From positions 62,001 through 126,000 of the forward strand of contig JADJDQ010000002.1 of the NCBI GenBank assembly GCA_016702605.1: a stretch of DNA of 64,000 nt, written 5' to 3'. Positions 42,858 to 52,243 of the stretch are shown one piece after another. The notes under the pieces are model-generated. The model ran no database searches. It was not told the origin of the DNA and saw nothing but the letters and a program-made list of their open reading frames with translations. Origin of the DNA: Candidatus Intricatilinea gracilis (lineage in GTDB: Bacteria; Pseudomonadota; Gammaproteobacteria; Burkholderiales; Burkholderiaceae_C). The translations under genes and the position numbers were made by a program. Numbering within the stretch: position 1 is the first letter of the stretch; each line of letters opens with the position of its first letter.

Positions 42858-45365
42858 TCAGATCGCAACGGCCAGCGCCTGCGCCTCACGCTCGGCGAAC
42901 CAGTTTGCAAAGGCCGGGGCGTCCACCGGGCGGCTGATGAGGTAACCCTGCAATTCGTCGCAGCCCTGGGCACGCAGAAAGTCGACCTGCGCCGGCGTCT
43001 CGACACCTTCGGCCACCACCTTCAGCCCCAGGCCGTGGCCCAGCGCGATCACGGCGATGGCAATGGCGCTGTCCTCGGCGTCGTCGGGCGTGTCCTTGAT
43101 GAACGAGCGGTCGATCTTGAGGGTGTCGACGTCGAAACGTTTCAGGTAACTCAGCGACGAGTGGCCGGTGCCGAAGTCGTCGATGGCAATGCTCACCCCC
43201 ATTGCACCCAGGCCCTTCATGATGGCGAGCACCGCCTCGGTGTCGTCGATCAACATGGTTTCGGTGAGTTCTATTTCGAGCAACCCGGGGGCAAAGCCGG
43301 TGTCGGCCAGCACACCGGCGATCTGGCCGACCAGATCCTGGTGGCGGAACTGGCGCGCCGACAGGTTCACCGCCAGCCGCAAAGGCCGCATGCCACGGCG
43401 TTGCCAGTCCATCATCTGCGCGCAGGCATGGCGAAAGGCCCAGGCCCCCACGCCGACGATAAGGCCGGTCTCTTCGAGGATGGGGATGAACTTGTCCGGC
43501 CCGACCATCGCCTGGCCGGTGGGCTGCCAGCGCATCAGCGCCTCCACGCCGGTGACCAGGCCGGTGATGATGTCGACCTTGGGCTGGTAGTGCAGCACGA
43601 ACTCGTCGCGCTCGAGTGCATGGCGCAGGCTCGACTCGAGCTGATGGCGCACGCTCGACGCCTTGTCGAGCTCGGCGTCGAAGAAGAAATAGGTGTCGCG
43701 GCCCAGTTCCTTGGAGCGGTACATGGCGATGTCGGCCTGCTTGATCAGGCCGTCCATGTCGGTGTCCTCGTGGCCGTCGTACAGGGCGATGCCGATGCTG
43801 GCCGAGGTGAAGAGTTCGTGTTCCTCGATCATGAACGGCTGGTTCAGCGCCGCCAGGATGCGCTCGGCGATGGTCTTGACACTGCTGGTATCGGCCAGGT
43901 CCTCGGTCAGGATCGTGAACTCGTCGCCACCCAGGCGAAACACCGCTTCGGGAGACGCAGCGTCGCTGCCTCGGGCCAGCGAGTCGGTCGCACGCACACA
44001 ACCTGCCAGCACACCTGCCACCGCCACCAGCAGGCGATCGCCGATGTCGTGCCCCAGGCTGTCGTTGATGGTCTTGAAGCGGTCGATGTCCAGAAACATC
44101 AACGCAAACGGCCGCCCCGACCGGCGTGACCGAGCGATGGCCTGCTGCAGCCGGTCGCGAAACAAGGTGCGGTTGGGCAGCCCGGTCAGGCCGTCGAAGT
44201 TGGCCATGCGAAACAGCCGCGCCTCGTTTTCTTCGCTTTCGAGCAACTCGTGCATGTGGGCCTCGCGCAGGCGCAGGCCGAGTTCGTCGATCGCCTCGCG
44301 CTGACGCTGCAGCGAACCAGCCGTGGTGTTGAGCACCGCCATCAGCCCGCCCAGTTCACCGCGCGGATGCGGCTGGGCGATACGCGCGCCCAGGTCGCCG
44401 GCACCCAGGCCCTGGGCCATGGCCGTGATACGCCCCACCTGGCGGCGGATGCCCCATTCGGACAAGAACCAGACCCCGGTGAACAACAGCAGAGCCGCGG
44501 TGCACAGCACGATCAGGCCCTGACGCAGACGCAGCCGCGCCACGGCCACCAGCGTATCGCGCGGCTGACCGACCATCACATGCAGGCCGGTGTCCGCCAG
44601 ACCGGCAGTGGCCGCCACGGCCCACACCTGCGCCTGACCATCCGGGCCCATCAGTTCGCCGGTGGCGCCTCGAGACCCGGCCTGCTGCGCCAGCTCGAAC
44701 ATCGGCGTGCCGGCTATCGAACTGCCGGGCTTGGCCAGGCCATCACGAACGCCCGACCACACCAGCACCGTGCCCTGCCTGTCGACCAGCAGCAGTTCGG
44801 CCTGCTCGAGCAGCGAGCGCTGCTGTTCCTCTTGAACGAACTTTTCCAGGTTGATCGATGCCACCAGCATGAAACGCACGTGGTCCACGGCGTCCAGCGC
44901 CGGGTACACCACCTGTAGCACCGAGGTGCCCGTGAGCCGCCCGATCGCCGGCTCGACGATCAAGCCGGTGTCGCCCGCCAGCACACGTTTCACGTACGTG
45001 CGATCGTTGAGGTCGAGCTCACGCCCAGTGCGCAGCGAATCACAGTGCAGTTGCCCGTTCGGCAACACCGTCAGGATGCCGGTGTACTGCGGGTAAGCCT
45101 CACGCACCTGCGACAAGTAGGCCGAACACGAGGCGCGGTCGCCACCGTCCAGCACCCGCGAATGCGCCAGCCCGAAGTGCAGTTGCGCCGTGCCCTGCAC
45201 GCGGTGGTCCAGGTCGTGGGCAAGGTTGCTGGCCGACGTGGACAGCGTCTTCACCGCCGCCGCAATCTGGGCATTGTTCTCGCGCACAAAACGCCAGCCC
45301 AGCACCAGGGCCGGCAACAACGTGGCCAGCAGCACCAGCGCCAGCAGACGGGCTCGCAGGCTCAT
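42858..45365 (-). CDS. Membrane-bound GGDEF-EAL cyclic-di-GMP protein (835 aa)
   Basis: Order: a TM helix (7-26), a periplasmic sensor of the Cache type (about 30-280; RELDLNDRTYVKRVLAGD, VLQVVYPAL), a second TM (about 288-307), HAMP, GGDEF (about 400-560; LTGLPNRTLFRDRL, RLGGDEF) and EAL (about 580-820; EALMRW, ELTETMLIDD, DDFGTGHSSL, EGVETPAQV). Both catalytic motifs look intact, so it could both make and degrade c-di-GMP. About 13 residues are inserted between the I-site-like RATD and GGDEF. It stands alone; the eCIS cluster is 5 kb away and no link is shown. Confidence 0.96.
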   Translation of the reverse strand: MSLRARLLALVLLATLLPALVLGWRFVRENNAQIAAAVKTLSTSASNLAHDLDHRVQGTAQLHFGLAHSRVLDGGDRASCSAYLSQVREAYPQYTGILTVLPNGQLHCDSLRTGRELDLNDRTYVKRVLAGDTGLIVEPAIGRLTGTSVLQVVYPALDAVDHVRFMLVASINLEKFVQEEQQRSLLEQAELLLVDRQGTVLVWSGVRDGLAKPGSSIAGTPMFELAQQAGSRGATGELMGPDGQAQVWAVAATAGLADTGLHVMVGQPRDTLVAVARLRLRQGLIVLCTAALLLFTGVWFLSEWGIRRQVGRITAMAQGLGAGDLGARIAQPHPRGELGGLMAVLNTTAGSLQRQREAIDELGLRLREAHMHELLESEENEARLFRMANFDGLTGLPNRTLFRDRLQQAIARSRRSGRPFALMFLDIDRFKTINDSLGHDIGDRLLVAVAGVLAGCVRATDSLARGSDAASPEAVFRLGGDEFTILTEDLADTSSVKTIAERILAALNQPFMIEEHELFTSASIGIALYDGHEDTDMDGLIKQADIAMYRSKELGRDTYFFFDAELDKASSVRHQLESSLRHALERDEFVLHYQPKVDIITGLVTGVEALMRWQPTGQAMVGPDKFIPILEETGLIVGVGAWAFRHACAQMMDWQRRGMRPLRLAVNLSARQFRHQDLVGQIAGVLADTGFAPGLLEIELTETMLIDDTEAVLAIMKGLGAMGVSIAIDDFGTGHSSLSYLKRFDVDTLKIDRSFIKDTPDDAEDSAIAIAVIALGHGLGLKVVAEGVETPAQVDFLRAQGCDELQGYLISRPVDAPAFANWFAEREAQALAVAI

Positions 45366-45614
45366 GGCAGCAACTGACGTCGAATTGCCCCATCGCCGCG
45401 GCCATCCGGTTCACCGGCGTGTGCCGACATCTCCATCTCTCGGGCCATCACCAAACTCTCCATCCAGACCTCTACACCGGGCGCCCTGGTGCAAAGTGAA
45501 TGCGGCCGATGAAAGCCGAGCGGCACCGACAGAAGTCCTGTCCCGACATGTTGCGGGCGCAACGCGAGACGCATTGCGCAGAGATGGGCCCTGAACCGGC
45601 AAGTCGCGGAGGGA

Positions 45615-46259
45615 TCAGCGCTTGCGCGACGGTGCAGGCAAACCAGCCGCGCCAGCCGCAGCCAGCGCCAGCACATGGCGGACAAACCCGGTCTTGCCCA
45701 ACGAATACATCTCGCGCGACGCCAGATCGAGCCCGTGATGCCGCGCAGCCAGTTCGAACTTCAACGCCTCGTACTGCCGCGCCACGTCCGCATGGGCACG
45801 CAGATAGTCCCGAAACACCAGGTGGTCACGCTCGACCGCCGACTCCGCCTCGCACAGGTGCACATGATGCGTGCTCGGCCAATTCAGCGGTCGGGTGAAG
45901 AATGGGTAGACGTTGTCGAATTCGCCGAGCGGCACAAAGTGATAACCCAGTTGTGCGAGCAATTCGCGGCACCGCTCGAAAGGACTCAGCGACAGCACGC
46001 TGACCTGGATATCGATCACCGGTTTGGCCATGAGCCCCGGCACGGCGGTTGAGCCGACATGCTCGATGCGCGCGGCGTGGGAGCCCAATATGCCCAGGAT
46101 ACGCCGCGCCTCGTCAGTGTAGTGAGCTGGCCATTTCGGGTTGTAGGCGGATAGTTTGGTCACTTTGACGCTGGCGGACGACCACCGCTGAACATTGAAA
46201 TATGGAAGAGGCTGATTGATGCCGTCTGAGTCGATCAAATCCGGCATGAATCGGGTCAT
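45615..46259 (-). CDS. GrpB-like (UPF0157) nucleotidyltransferase-fold protein
   Basis: Core motifs of the family are present: YNPKWPAHYTDEARRI, IEHVGSTAVPGLMAKPVIDIQV (nucleotidyltransferase-like Gly-Ser), THHVHLCE and LVFRDYLRAH. The biochemical role of these proteins is poorly known. ATG 46259 overlaps the stop of the ATPase upstream by four bases, so they are coupled; the family usually starts nearer SVKVTKLSAY, so about 30 N-terminal residues may be extra. The DNA is less GC-rich than its surroundings. Confidence 0.88.
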   Translation of the reverse strand: MTRFMPDLIDSDGINQPLPYFNVQRWSSASVKVTKLSAYNPKWPAHYTDEARRILGILGSHAARIEHVGSTAVPGLMAKPVIDIQVSVLSLSPFERCRELLAQLGYHFVPLGEFDNVYPFFTRPLNWPSTHHVHLCEAESAVERDHLVFRDYLRAHADVARQYEALKFELAARHHGLDLASREMYSLGKTGFVRHVLALAAAGAAGLPAPSRKR

Positions 46260-47440
46260 CGTTTCCAATCCGTTCCTGGCATCGTTCGACGCATGTATTC
46301 ATCGAACAATGGCACAGTGAATGCGGTCTCGCCATGCTGCGGGCTATAGATCATTCCTTTCGCAATCAGCTTGGATCGCGTCGGCCCAACACTTGTAACC
46401 TTGACACCGAGTCGATCAGCAATATCACCGGAGCGCTTTGCGCCTTCGCCCAAATCTGCCAAAGCTCGCATGTACCGTTTCTCGGAAGGTGTGCAGCGAT
46501 CAAACCGGACGCGAAAGAAACTCTGGTCCAATGAACTGATGGCGTTGGAAGTCGCCAGTTCTACGTCGGCCAAAGTGATTGGCGAGGTCGGCGCGATGTT
46601 CCAGACCTCGTAGCCCCATTGCTGCAGGAAGTACGGATAACCTTTGGTGACATTGACGATCCTGGCAATTGCCGCCGGGTCAAACGTCACATGCATGTCG
46701 AGTGCTGGTTGCCTGATCGCTCGGCCTGCATCTTCTGCATTCAATGGCCCAACTGGCGGATAATCGAACAATCGCTCGGCATAGGACTTCGATTCCCCTG
46801 CCAATGCTAGGATCTGCGGCAATCCAGCACCCACGACAATCAGTGGCAAATTGAACTGCGCGACCTTGTGCAATGCCATGATCAATGCGCTGAATTCCTT
46901 TTCGCTGAGGTATTGCATCTCGTCGATGCACATTGCAACTGCCGTGCTCTTTTCGGCGGCCGCCTCACCGACCGCGACCAGAAGATCCGCCAAGTCATGC
47001 TCGAGGTCGCCGCTGTCAGCCGTACCGGTTATCGGGTCTATGCCCAACTCCATGTCGTTCCAGGTGACCTTCACTGAACCCATAAAGCTGCGAAGTGCTC
47101 TCAATGCCTTTCGTCCCTTGTCGCCTGCCGCGGCAGTCAGACTCAGAGAGAAAAGTAGTTTGCGCATCGGCGGCACGATTAGTTCCGGCAATGTCTTTGC
47201 CTCGTGTGCCTCGATGAGCACTGACTGATATCCAAGCTTCTCGGCCTGGCTCTGGAATCGAACCAGAAGCACCGTCTTTCCGACTCCTCTCAGGCCAACA
47301 ACGATGAGACTCTTGGACGGGCGCCTACGTTGGATTCTAGTGAGTGCGATTTCGGCGCGCTCAAGCACTTCATGACGACCCGCAAGCTCTGGCGGCGGGG
47401 TGCCTGCCCCCGGCACGTATGGATTGTCTCGAGGGTCCAT
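46256..47440 (-). CDS. ORC/Cdc6-like AAA ATPase (394 aa)
   Basis: NPYVPGAGTPPPELAGR precedes Walker A GLRGVGKT (about 49-56) and Walker B AMCIDEMQ (about 173-180). The C-terminal part has a winged-helix-like region (PSEKRYMRALADLGEG, GDIADRLG). Such stand-alone ATPases of the ATP_bind/ORC class often travel on mobile or defence-related DNA. The pair with the GrpB-like gene has a base composition lower in GC than the flanking genes. Function unknown. Confidence 0.85.
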   Translation of the reverse strand: MDPRDNPYVPGAGTPPPELAGRHEVLERAEIALTRIQRRRPSKSLIVVGLRGVGKTVLLVRFQSQAEKLGYQSVLIEAHEAKTLPELIVPPMRKLLFSLSLTAAAGDKGRKALRALRSFMGSVKVTWNDMELGIDPITGTADSGDLEHDLADLLVAVGEAAAEKSTAVAMCIDEMQYLSEKEFSALIMALHKVAQFNLPLIVVGAGLPQILALAGESKSYAERLFDYPPVGPLNAEDAGRAIRQPALDMHVTFDPAAIARIVNVTKGYPYFLQQWGYEVWNIAPTSPITLADVELATSNAISSLDQSFFRVRFDRCTPSEKRYMRALADLGEGAKRSGDIADRLGVKVTSVGPTRSKLIAKGMIYSPQHGETAFTVPLFDEYMRRTMPGTDWKR

Positions 47441-47663
47441 CGTCAGTCCTTAGCAACCTATGCAGAGTTTACCCAAAAGTCACCATAAACAGGTAAGACC
47501 GGCATAGTGCAACAAGCGCGGACTCCGTCAGCCGCTGTGACAACCCGAACCCTGTCACCTGCAAGAGCACTTGCGGGCCAATGGTGCGGGTGCAAAAAGC
47601 AACGATCACCTATGCCATAACAGCAGGCAGGCATCTTGCATTCGACTGCAATCCACCTACCAC

Positions 47664-47996
47664 TCACCCCAGCAGCCGAATCGCCAGGCACTCAAGCAGC
47701 GGCTTGGCGCGCCAGGCAGCCAGGGCTTCATCGGCGAAACGGCGGCCGGTGGTGGTGAGGCGGTAGTAGCGCAGGGGGGTGAAGCCGTTCGGGTTGTCGA
47801 ACTCGGCGATCAGGCCGTAGGTGAGCAAGGGGGGAAAGGACCAGCGCAGGTGCACGCCGTCGAGCACGCAGGCGTCCCAGGCGTCGTCGAGCACGACGAT
47901 GACACTGCCTCGTTGCAGCGCTGCCAGTGCGTCGACAAACTCGCCGCGGCTGACGAGGATGCGTTTTGGTTTGGACATGGGCAGGGTCGTGGCCAT
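47664..47996 (-). CDS. Small putative DNA-binding protein (110 aa)
   Basis: The frame MATTLPMSKPKRILVSRGEFVDALAAL continues into SFPPLLTYGLIAEFDNPNGFTPLRYYRLTTTGRRFADEALAAW, a hydrophobic pattern like a winged-helix with a C-terminal TTTGRRFADE motif as in small PadR/MarR-type repressors. ATG 47978 is an alternative start. No partner gene is apparent. The call is moderate. Confidence 0.55.
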   Translation of the reverse strand: MATTLPMSKPKRILVSRGEFVDALAALQRGSVIVVLDDAWDACVLDGVHLRWSFPPLLTYGLIAEFDNPNGFTPLRYYRLTTTGRRFADEALAAWRAKPLLECLAIRLLG

Positions 47997-48137
47997 GTCT
48001 GCAAGATACCCAAGACCGTTGTAAGCAGGCGCAACCGTTGCCTGCGATGCGCGCGGGGGCAGAGATACGCCTCGGTAACTTTGGGCGGTTCGGGCGGGCA
48101 TTCGATGGTCAGGTCAGACGATCGAACGCGCGGCGCG

Positions 48138-48791
48138 TCATCGGTCGCCCTTGCCCACCCGCCACTCGGGCAGCTTGAAGCCGGTGATCAGCGCCAGCGC
48201 GCGCAGGCCGGTGGTGAGTGCGGCGGCGGTGACGAGCACGACCCATTCGGGCGCTTGCAGGCGGCTGGCGGCAACGACGGCCCAGCCGCCGATGAAGGCG
48301 CACACGGCGTAGGGGCGGTGGTCGCGAAAGGCGCTGGGGATCTCGTTGCAGACGATGTCGCGCAGCACACCGCCGAAGGTGGCGGTGACGACACCCATCA
48401 GCACAGCGACGAGCGCGGGCATGTCGTTGGCCAGGGCCACCTGGGTGCCGCTGGCGGTGAACAGGCCCAGGCCGACGGCGTCGGGCCACATCATGGCGCG
48501 TTCGGTGACGGCGAAGTGGCGCGCGCGCATGAAGGCCATGGCGGCCATACACATCGCGAGCAGCGCCCACAGCCAGGCGGCGTGGTCGACCCAAAAGAAC
48601 GGGCGCCGATCGAGCAACACGTCGCGCAGCGTGCCGCCGCCAAAGGCAGTGAGGCCGGCGACAACCACCACACCCACTGCGTCGAGCCGCTTGCGCGCGG
48701 CTTCGAGCAGGCCCGACAGGGCAAAGGCGATGGTGGCGATGAACTCGACGCCGATCAGCGCCTGCGTGAGAGTGATGGGTGAGTGCACCAT
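48138..48791 (-). CDS. YadS/UPF0126 (TRIC-like) membrane protein
   Basis: 217 residues with seven membrane helices in two repeats, each with the family glycine motif: GLTAFGGGTLRDVLLDR and MGVVTATFGGVLRDIVCNEIP. These proteins are small channels of the TRIC fold; some family members transport glycine or cations. ATG 48791 is chosen. The gene lies between the small putative DNA-binding protein and the box operon and is likely independent. Confidence 0.93.
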   Translation of the reverse strand: MVHSPITLTQALIGVEFIATIAFALSGLLEAARKRLDAVGVVVVAGLTAFGGGTLRDVLLDRRPFFWVDHAAWLWALLAMCMAAMAFMRARHFAVTERAMMWPDAVGLGLFTASGTQVALANDMPALVAVLMGVVTATFGGVLRDIVCNEIPSAFRDHRPYAVCAFIGGWAVVAASRLQAPEWVVLVTAAALTTGLRALALITGFKLPEWRVGKGDR

Positions 48792-48903
48792 TGCGCCGGG
48801 GCGGACCAGGCTCAGGCCCGGCTCGGGCAGGCTGCTTTGGCCAGGTGCCACGCTGCTGGATCTGCGCGCGGCCCCGCGCCGGGCGAGGCAGCCGGCAGCG
48901 TCA

Positions 48904-50112
48904 TCACACGCGTTCGACGATCAGCGCAATGCCCTGCCCCACACCTATACACATGGTGCACAGCGCGTAGCGCCCGCCGGTCTGATGCAGTTGGCTCACC
49001 GCCGTGGTGACCAGGCGGGCACCACTGGCGCCCAGCGGGTGGCCCAGGGCGATGGCGCCGCCCCAGCGGTTGACACGGGCATCGTCGTCGGCCAGGCCCA
49101 GGTCGCGCAACACGGCCAGGCCTTGGGCGGCGAAGGCTTCGTTGAGTTCGATGACGTCCATCTGCGCGAGGCTCAGGCCAGTCAGCTCCAGCACCTTGCG
49201 GGTGGCCGGTGCCGGGCCGAAACCCATGATGCGTGGCGCCAGGCCGGCCGTGGCCATGCCGACGACACGGGCGCGCGGCGTCAGGCCATTCTTGGCGGCG
49301 GCCGCCTCGCTGGCCAGCAGCAAGGCGCAGGCGCCGTCGTTCACACCGCTGGCGTTGCCGGCCGTGACCGTGCCGTCCGGGCGCACCACACCCTTCAACT
49401 TGGCGAGTGACTCGATGCTGGTCTCGCGCGGGTGTTCGTCCTGCGACACGACGACGGCGTCGCCTTTCTTCTGCGCGATGCTGACCGGCGTGATCTCCAT
49501 CGCCAGGTGGCCGGCCTTCTGTGCGGCCACGGCCTTCAATTGGCTGGCCAGGGCCATGCGATCTTGTGCTGCGCGTTCGATGGCGAACTGGGTGGCGACG
49601 TTTTCTGCTGTCTCAGGCATGGAGTCGACACCGTACAGCTCCTTCATGCGCTTGTTGACGAAGCGCCAGCCGATGGTGGTGTCGTACACCGCGTTGGCGC
49701 GGCTGAACGCGATTTCGGCCTTGGGCATCACGAAGGGTGCGCGGCTCATGCTTTCCACACCGCCGGCAATCATCAGCCCGGCTTCACCGGCCTTGATGGC
49801 GCGGGCGGCGCTGCCCACCGCGTCCATGCCCGAGCCACACAGGCGGTTGATGGTGGCGCCGGGCACGTCCATCGGCAAGCCAGCCAGCAGCGCAGACATA
49901 CGCGCGACGTTGCGGTTGTCTTCGCCGGCCTGGTTGGCGCAGCCGTACAGCACATCCGTGACGCCCGCCCAGTCGACGGTGGGGTTGCGAGCCATCAGCG
50001 CCTTGATGGGGATGGCGCCCAGGTCGTCGGTGCGCACGCTGCTGAGTGCGCCACCGTAACGGCCGAAGGGGGTACGGATGGCGTCGCAGATGAAGGCTTG
50101 TGCTTGGCTCAT
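48904..50112 (-). CDS. pcaF: 3-oxoadipyl-CoA thiolase
   Basis: 402-residue thiolase with active-site Cys in NRLCGSGMDAVG (C92), His in GHPLGASGAR and the second Cys in CTMCIGVGQG. YGCANQAGEDNRNVARM is characteristic of PcaF/PaaJ-type 3-oxoadipyl-CoA thiolases, which cleave 3-oxoadipyl-CoA to succinyl-CoA and acetyl-CoA. This is the last step of the box pathway, and it is the last gene of the operon. PaaJ is equally valid as a name. Confidence 0.93.
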   Translation of the reverse strand: MSQAQAFICDAIRTPFGRYGGALSSVRTDDLGAIPIKALMARNPTVDWAGVTDVLYGCANQAGEDNRNVARMSALLAGLPMDVPGATINRLCGSGMDAVGSAARAIKAGEAGLMIAGGVESMSRAPFVMPKAEIAFSRANAVYDTTIGWRFVNKRMKELYGVDSMPETAENVATQFAIERAAQDRMALASQLKAVAAQKAGHLAMEITPVSIAQKKGDAVVVSQDEHPRETSIESLAKLKGVVRPDGTVTAGNASGVNDGACALLLASEAAAAKNGLTPRARVVGMATAGLAPRIMGFGPAPATRKVLELTGLSLAQMDVIELNEAFAAQGLAVLRDLGLADDDARVNRWGGAIALGHPLGASGARLVTTAVSQLHQTGGRYALCTMCIGVGQGIALIVERV

Positions 50113-50178
50113 GGTGGATGCTCTTTTGTCTATCGGGTCAGGTGGACAGCGGCGGCTGGCAAGGCTGGGCAGGTTTGC

Positions 50179-50634
50179 TCACACCGGCGGGTTGATGTTG
50201 CGCTTGAGGTCGAACAGGCTGGTGGCTTCCACGTCCAGCACCTCGTTGTGCTTCTGGTTGAAGAGCTGCCAGCGCCAACGCAGGATGCCGAGCATCGGGT
50301 TCTTGGCCGAGGTGCGCACGTCGAGCACGGTGACCAGCACGTTCAGGCTGTCGCCTGGGCGCACCGGGTTGGGCCACTTCACGTAGGCCAGGCCGGGTGA
50401 TGCGAACGATTCCGAGCCCTTCAGGCACTTGTCGGCCACCAGCCGCATGGCGATGCCACAGGTGTGCCAGCCACTGGCGATGAGGCCGCCGAAGGGGCCT
50501 TCGGCCGCGGCTTCGGGGTTGGTGTGGAACCACTGCGGGTCATACGCGGTGGCAAAACCCAGCACCTCGGCTTCGTCCACCACATAGGGGCCGGCCTCGA
50601 TGATCTGGCCGGTGTGGAACTCGGCGAACTTCAT
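50179..50634 (-). CDS. MaoC-like hydratase (151 aa)
   Basis: Hot-dog fold MaoC/R-hydratase: FATAYDPQWFHTNPEAA holds the catalytic Asp/His region, followed by GGLIASGWHTCGIAMRL and VKWPNPVRPGDSL. It hydrates enoyl-CoA esters. Its placement between the dehydrogenase and thiolase suggests hydration of the dehydroadipyl-CoA intermediate. ATG 50634 overlaps the dehydrogenase stop by four bases. Confidence 0.9.
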   Translation of the reverse strand: MKFAEFHTGQIIEAGPYVVDEAEVLGFATAYDPQWFHTNPEAAAEGPFGGLIASGWHTCGIAMRLVADKCLKGSESFASPGLAYVKWPNPVRPGDSLNVLVTVLDVRTSAKNPMLGILRWRWQLFNQKHNEVLDVEATSLFDLKRNINPPV

Positions 50635-52226
50635 GCGCCGGCTCCTGACCGCGAGGCAGCCAGGCTGGCCTGACCACGCAGCCAGGGGCTGACACGGTAA
50701 CGTTCGCCGCGGTACCAGGCGTCGAGTTGTTCGAGCACGGTGATGACACCCTGGGCGTCCCAGCGCGCCAGCCATTCGAACGGGCCCGCCGGGTAGTTGA
50801 CGCCCAGCTTCATGGCGGCGTCGGCACCTTCGGTGCTGCAGACACCTTGATGGACCGCGTCGGCCGCCTCGTTGATCAGCATGGCGACGGTGCGTGCCAC
50901 CACCAGGCCGGGTGCATCGGCCACTTGCTGGGCGTTGAAACCCGCGGCACGTAACCACTGCGGCGCGGCCGCCGCCCAAGCCGCACTGGCGGCGGGCGAC
51001 ACCGACCACGCCAGCGCTGCGCCGGGCTCTGCGCCCAATGGCAGGTCGAACACGGCCACGTCGACACCACGGCCGGATTCACTCGTCGTGGACGACACCT
51101 CCACCGCCTGTGTGCCCAGCGGTGCGGCCGCGGGGGCGCCGATCTGTGCCGCGGTGCGGCCATCGGTGAGGCGCAGCTGGGCACCATCGGCCTCGATGCC
51201 GACCCAGCTGCTGGCCGGCGCACGGCCAAAGCTCAGGCCAGCCGCACCCAGCGCCGCGGCAAAACGGTCGGCCACCGGCCCGGAGCCATGCAGACACAGG
51301 CGCCGGGCCTGCGGGAACTCGCCAGCCACATGGGCCGATATGGCCGGCCGCACGGCGCCTTCGGCGTAGTCGTAAAACCCCTTGCCGGTCTTGCGGCCGA
51401 GCAGGCCACCGTCGACCATCTCGCGTTGCACCAGCGAGGGCACAAAACGTTTGTCGTAGAAGTTGGCCTCGTAGACCGACCGGGTCACCGAGAAGTTGGT
51501 GTCGTGGCCGATCAGGTCCATCAGCTCACACGGGCCCATGCGGAAACCCACGGCGCGCAGGCACGCATCCAGCACGGCCGGTGTGGCAGCCTGCTCCTGC
51601 AACAGCGCCATGGTCTCGGCGTAATACGGCCGGGCGATGCGATTGACGATGAAGCCGGGCGTCGAGCGCGCATGCACCGGCGTCTTGCCCCAGGCCTTGC
51701 TGAGCTCGAAGATGGCCTCGGCCACCGCCGCATCGGTCTGCAGGCCCGACACCACCTCGACCAGCTTCATCAGCGGCACGGGGTTGAAGAAGTGCATGCC
51801 CACCAGCCGCCCCGGGTGGGTCAGGCCGTTGGCAATGGCGGTGACCGAGATCGACGAAGTGTTCGTGGCCAGCACACAGTCGGGCGCAACGATGGCTTCG
51901 AGCTGCTTGAACAACGCACGTTTGGCGTCGAGCTGTTCGACAATGGCCTCGACCACCAGGCGCACCGGCGCAGCCTCTTCGATGGCGCCGACGGCGCTGA
52001 TACGCGCCAGCGTTTGTGTCACCGATTCGGCGCTGAGCTTGCCCTTGGCGACCAGGCCGTCGAGGCTCTTGGCCAGTTTGCTGATGGCTTCGGCCGCGGC
52101 GCCGGGCCGGGCATCGTGCAACAGCACCGTGTGACCGGCCTGCGCTGCCACCTGGGCGATGCCGGCGCCCATGATGCCGGCGCCCACCACGAGCAGGGGG
52201 GCGTTGCTGAGGTTGGAAGTGCTCAT
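50631..52226 (-). CDS. 3-hydroxyacyl-CoA dehydrogenase (PaaH-like)
   Basis: 531 residues with the NAD-binding VVGAGIMGAGIAQVAAQAG at the start, MHFFNPVPLMKLVEVV, PGFIVNRIARPYYAE and FRMGPCELMDLIGHD. A second, shorter C-terminal 3HCDH domain (about 450-510; GVNYPAGPFEWL) is typical of PaaH/PaaC two-domain enzymes. It likely oxidises 3-hydroxyadipyl-CoA to 3-oxoadipyl-CoA. ATG 52226 is chosen over 52247 by the family start MSTSN and by not overlapping boxA. Confidence 0.93.
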   Translation of the reverse strand: MSTSNLSNAPLLVVGAGIMGAGIAQVAAQAGHTVLLHDARPGAAAEAISKLAKSLDGLVAKGKLSAESVTQTLARISAVGAIEEAAPVRLVVEAIVEQLDAKRALFKQLEAIVAPDCVLATNTSSISVTAIANGLTHPGRLVGMHFFNPVPLMKLVEVVSGLQTDAAVAEAIFELSKAWGKTPVHARSTPGFIVNRIARPYYAETMALLQEQAATPAVLDACLRAVGFRMGPCELMDLIGHDTNFSVTRSVYEANFYDKRFVPSLVQREMVDGGLLGRKTGKGFYDYAEGAVRPAISAHVAGEFPQARRLCLHGSGPVADRFAAALGAAGLSFGRAPASSWVGIEADGAQLRLTDGRTAAQIGAPAAAPLGTQAVEVSSTTSESGRGVDVAVFDLPLGAEPGAALAWSVSPAASAAWAAAAPQWLRAAGFNAQQVADAPGLVVARTVAMLINEAADAVHQGVCSTEGADAAMKLGVNYPAGPFEWLARWDAQGVITVLEQLDAWYRGERYRVSPWLRGQASLAASRSGAGA

Positions 52227-52243
52227 GTGGTCTCGATCCAGGC

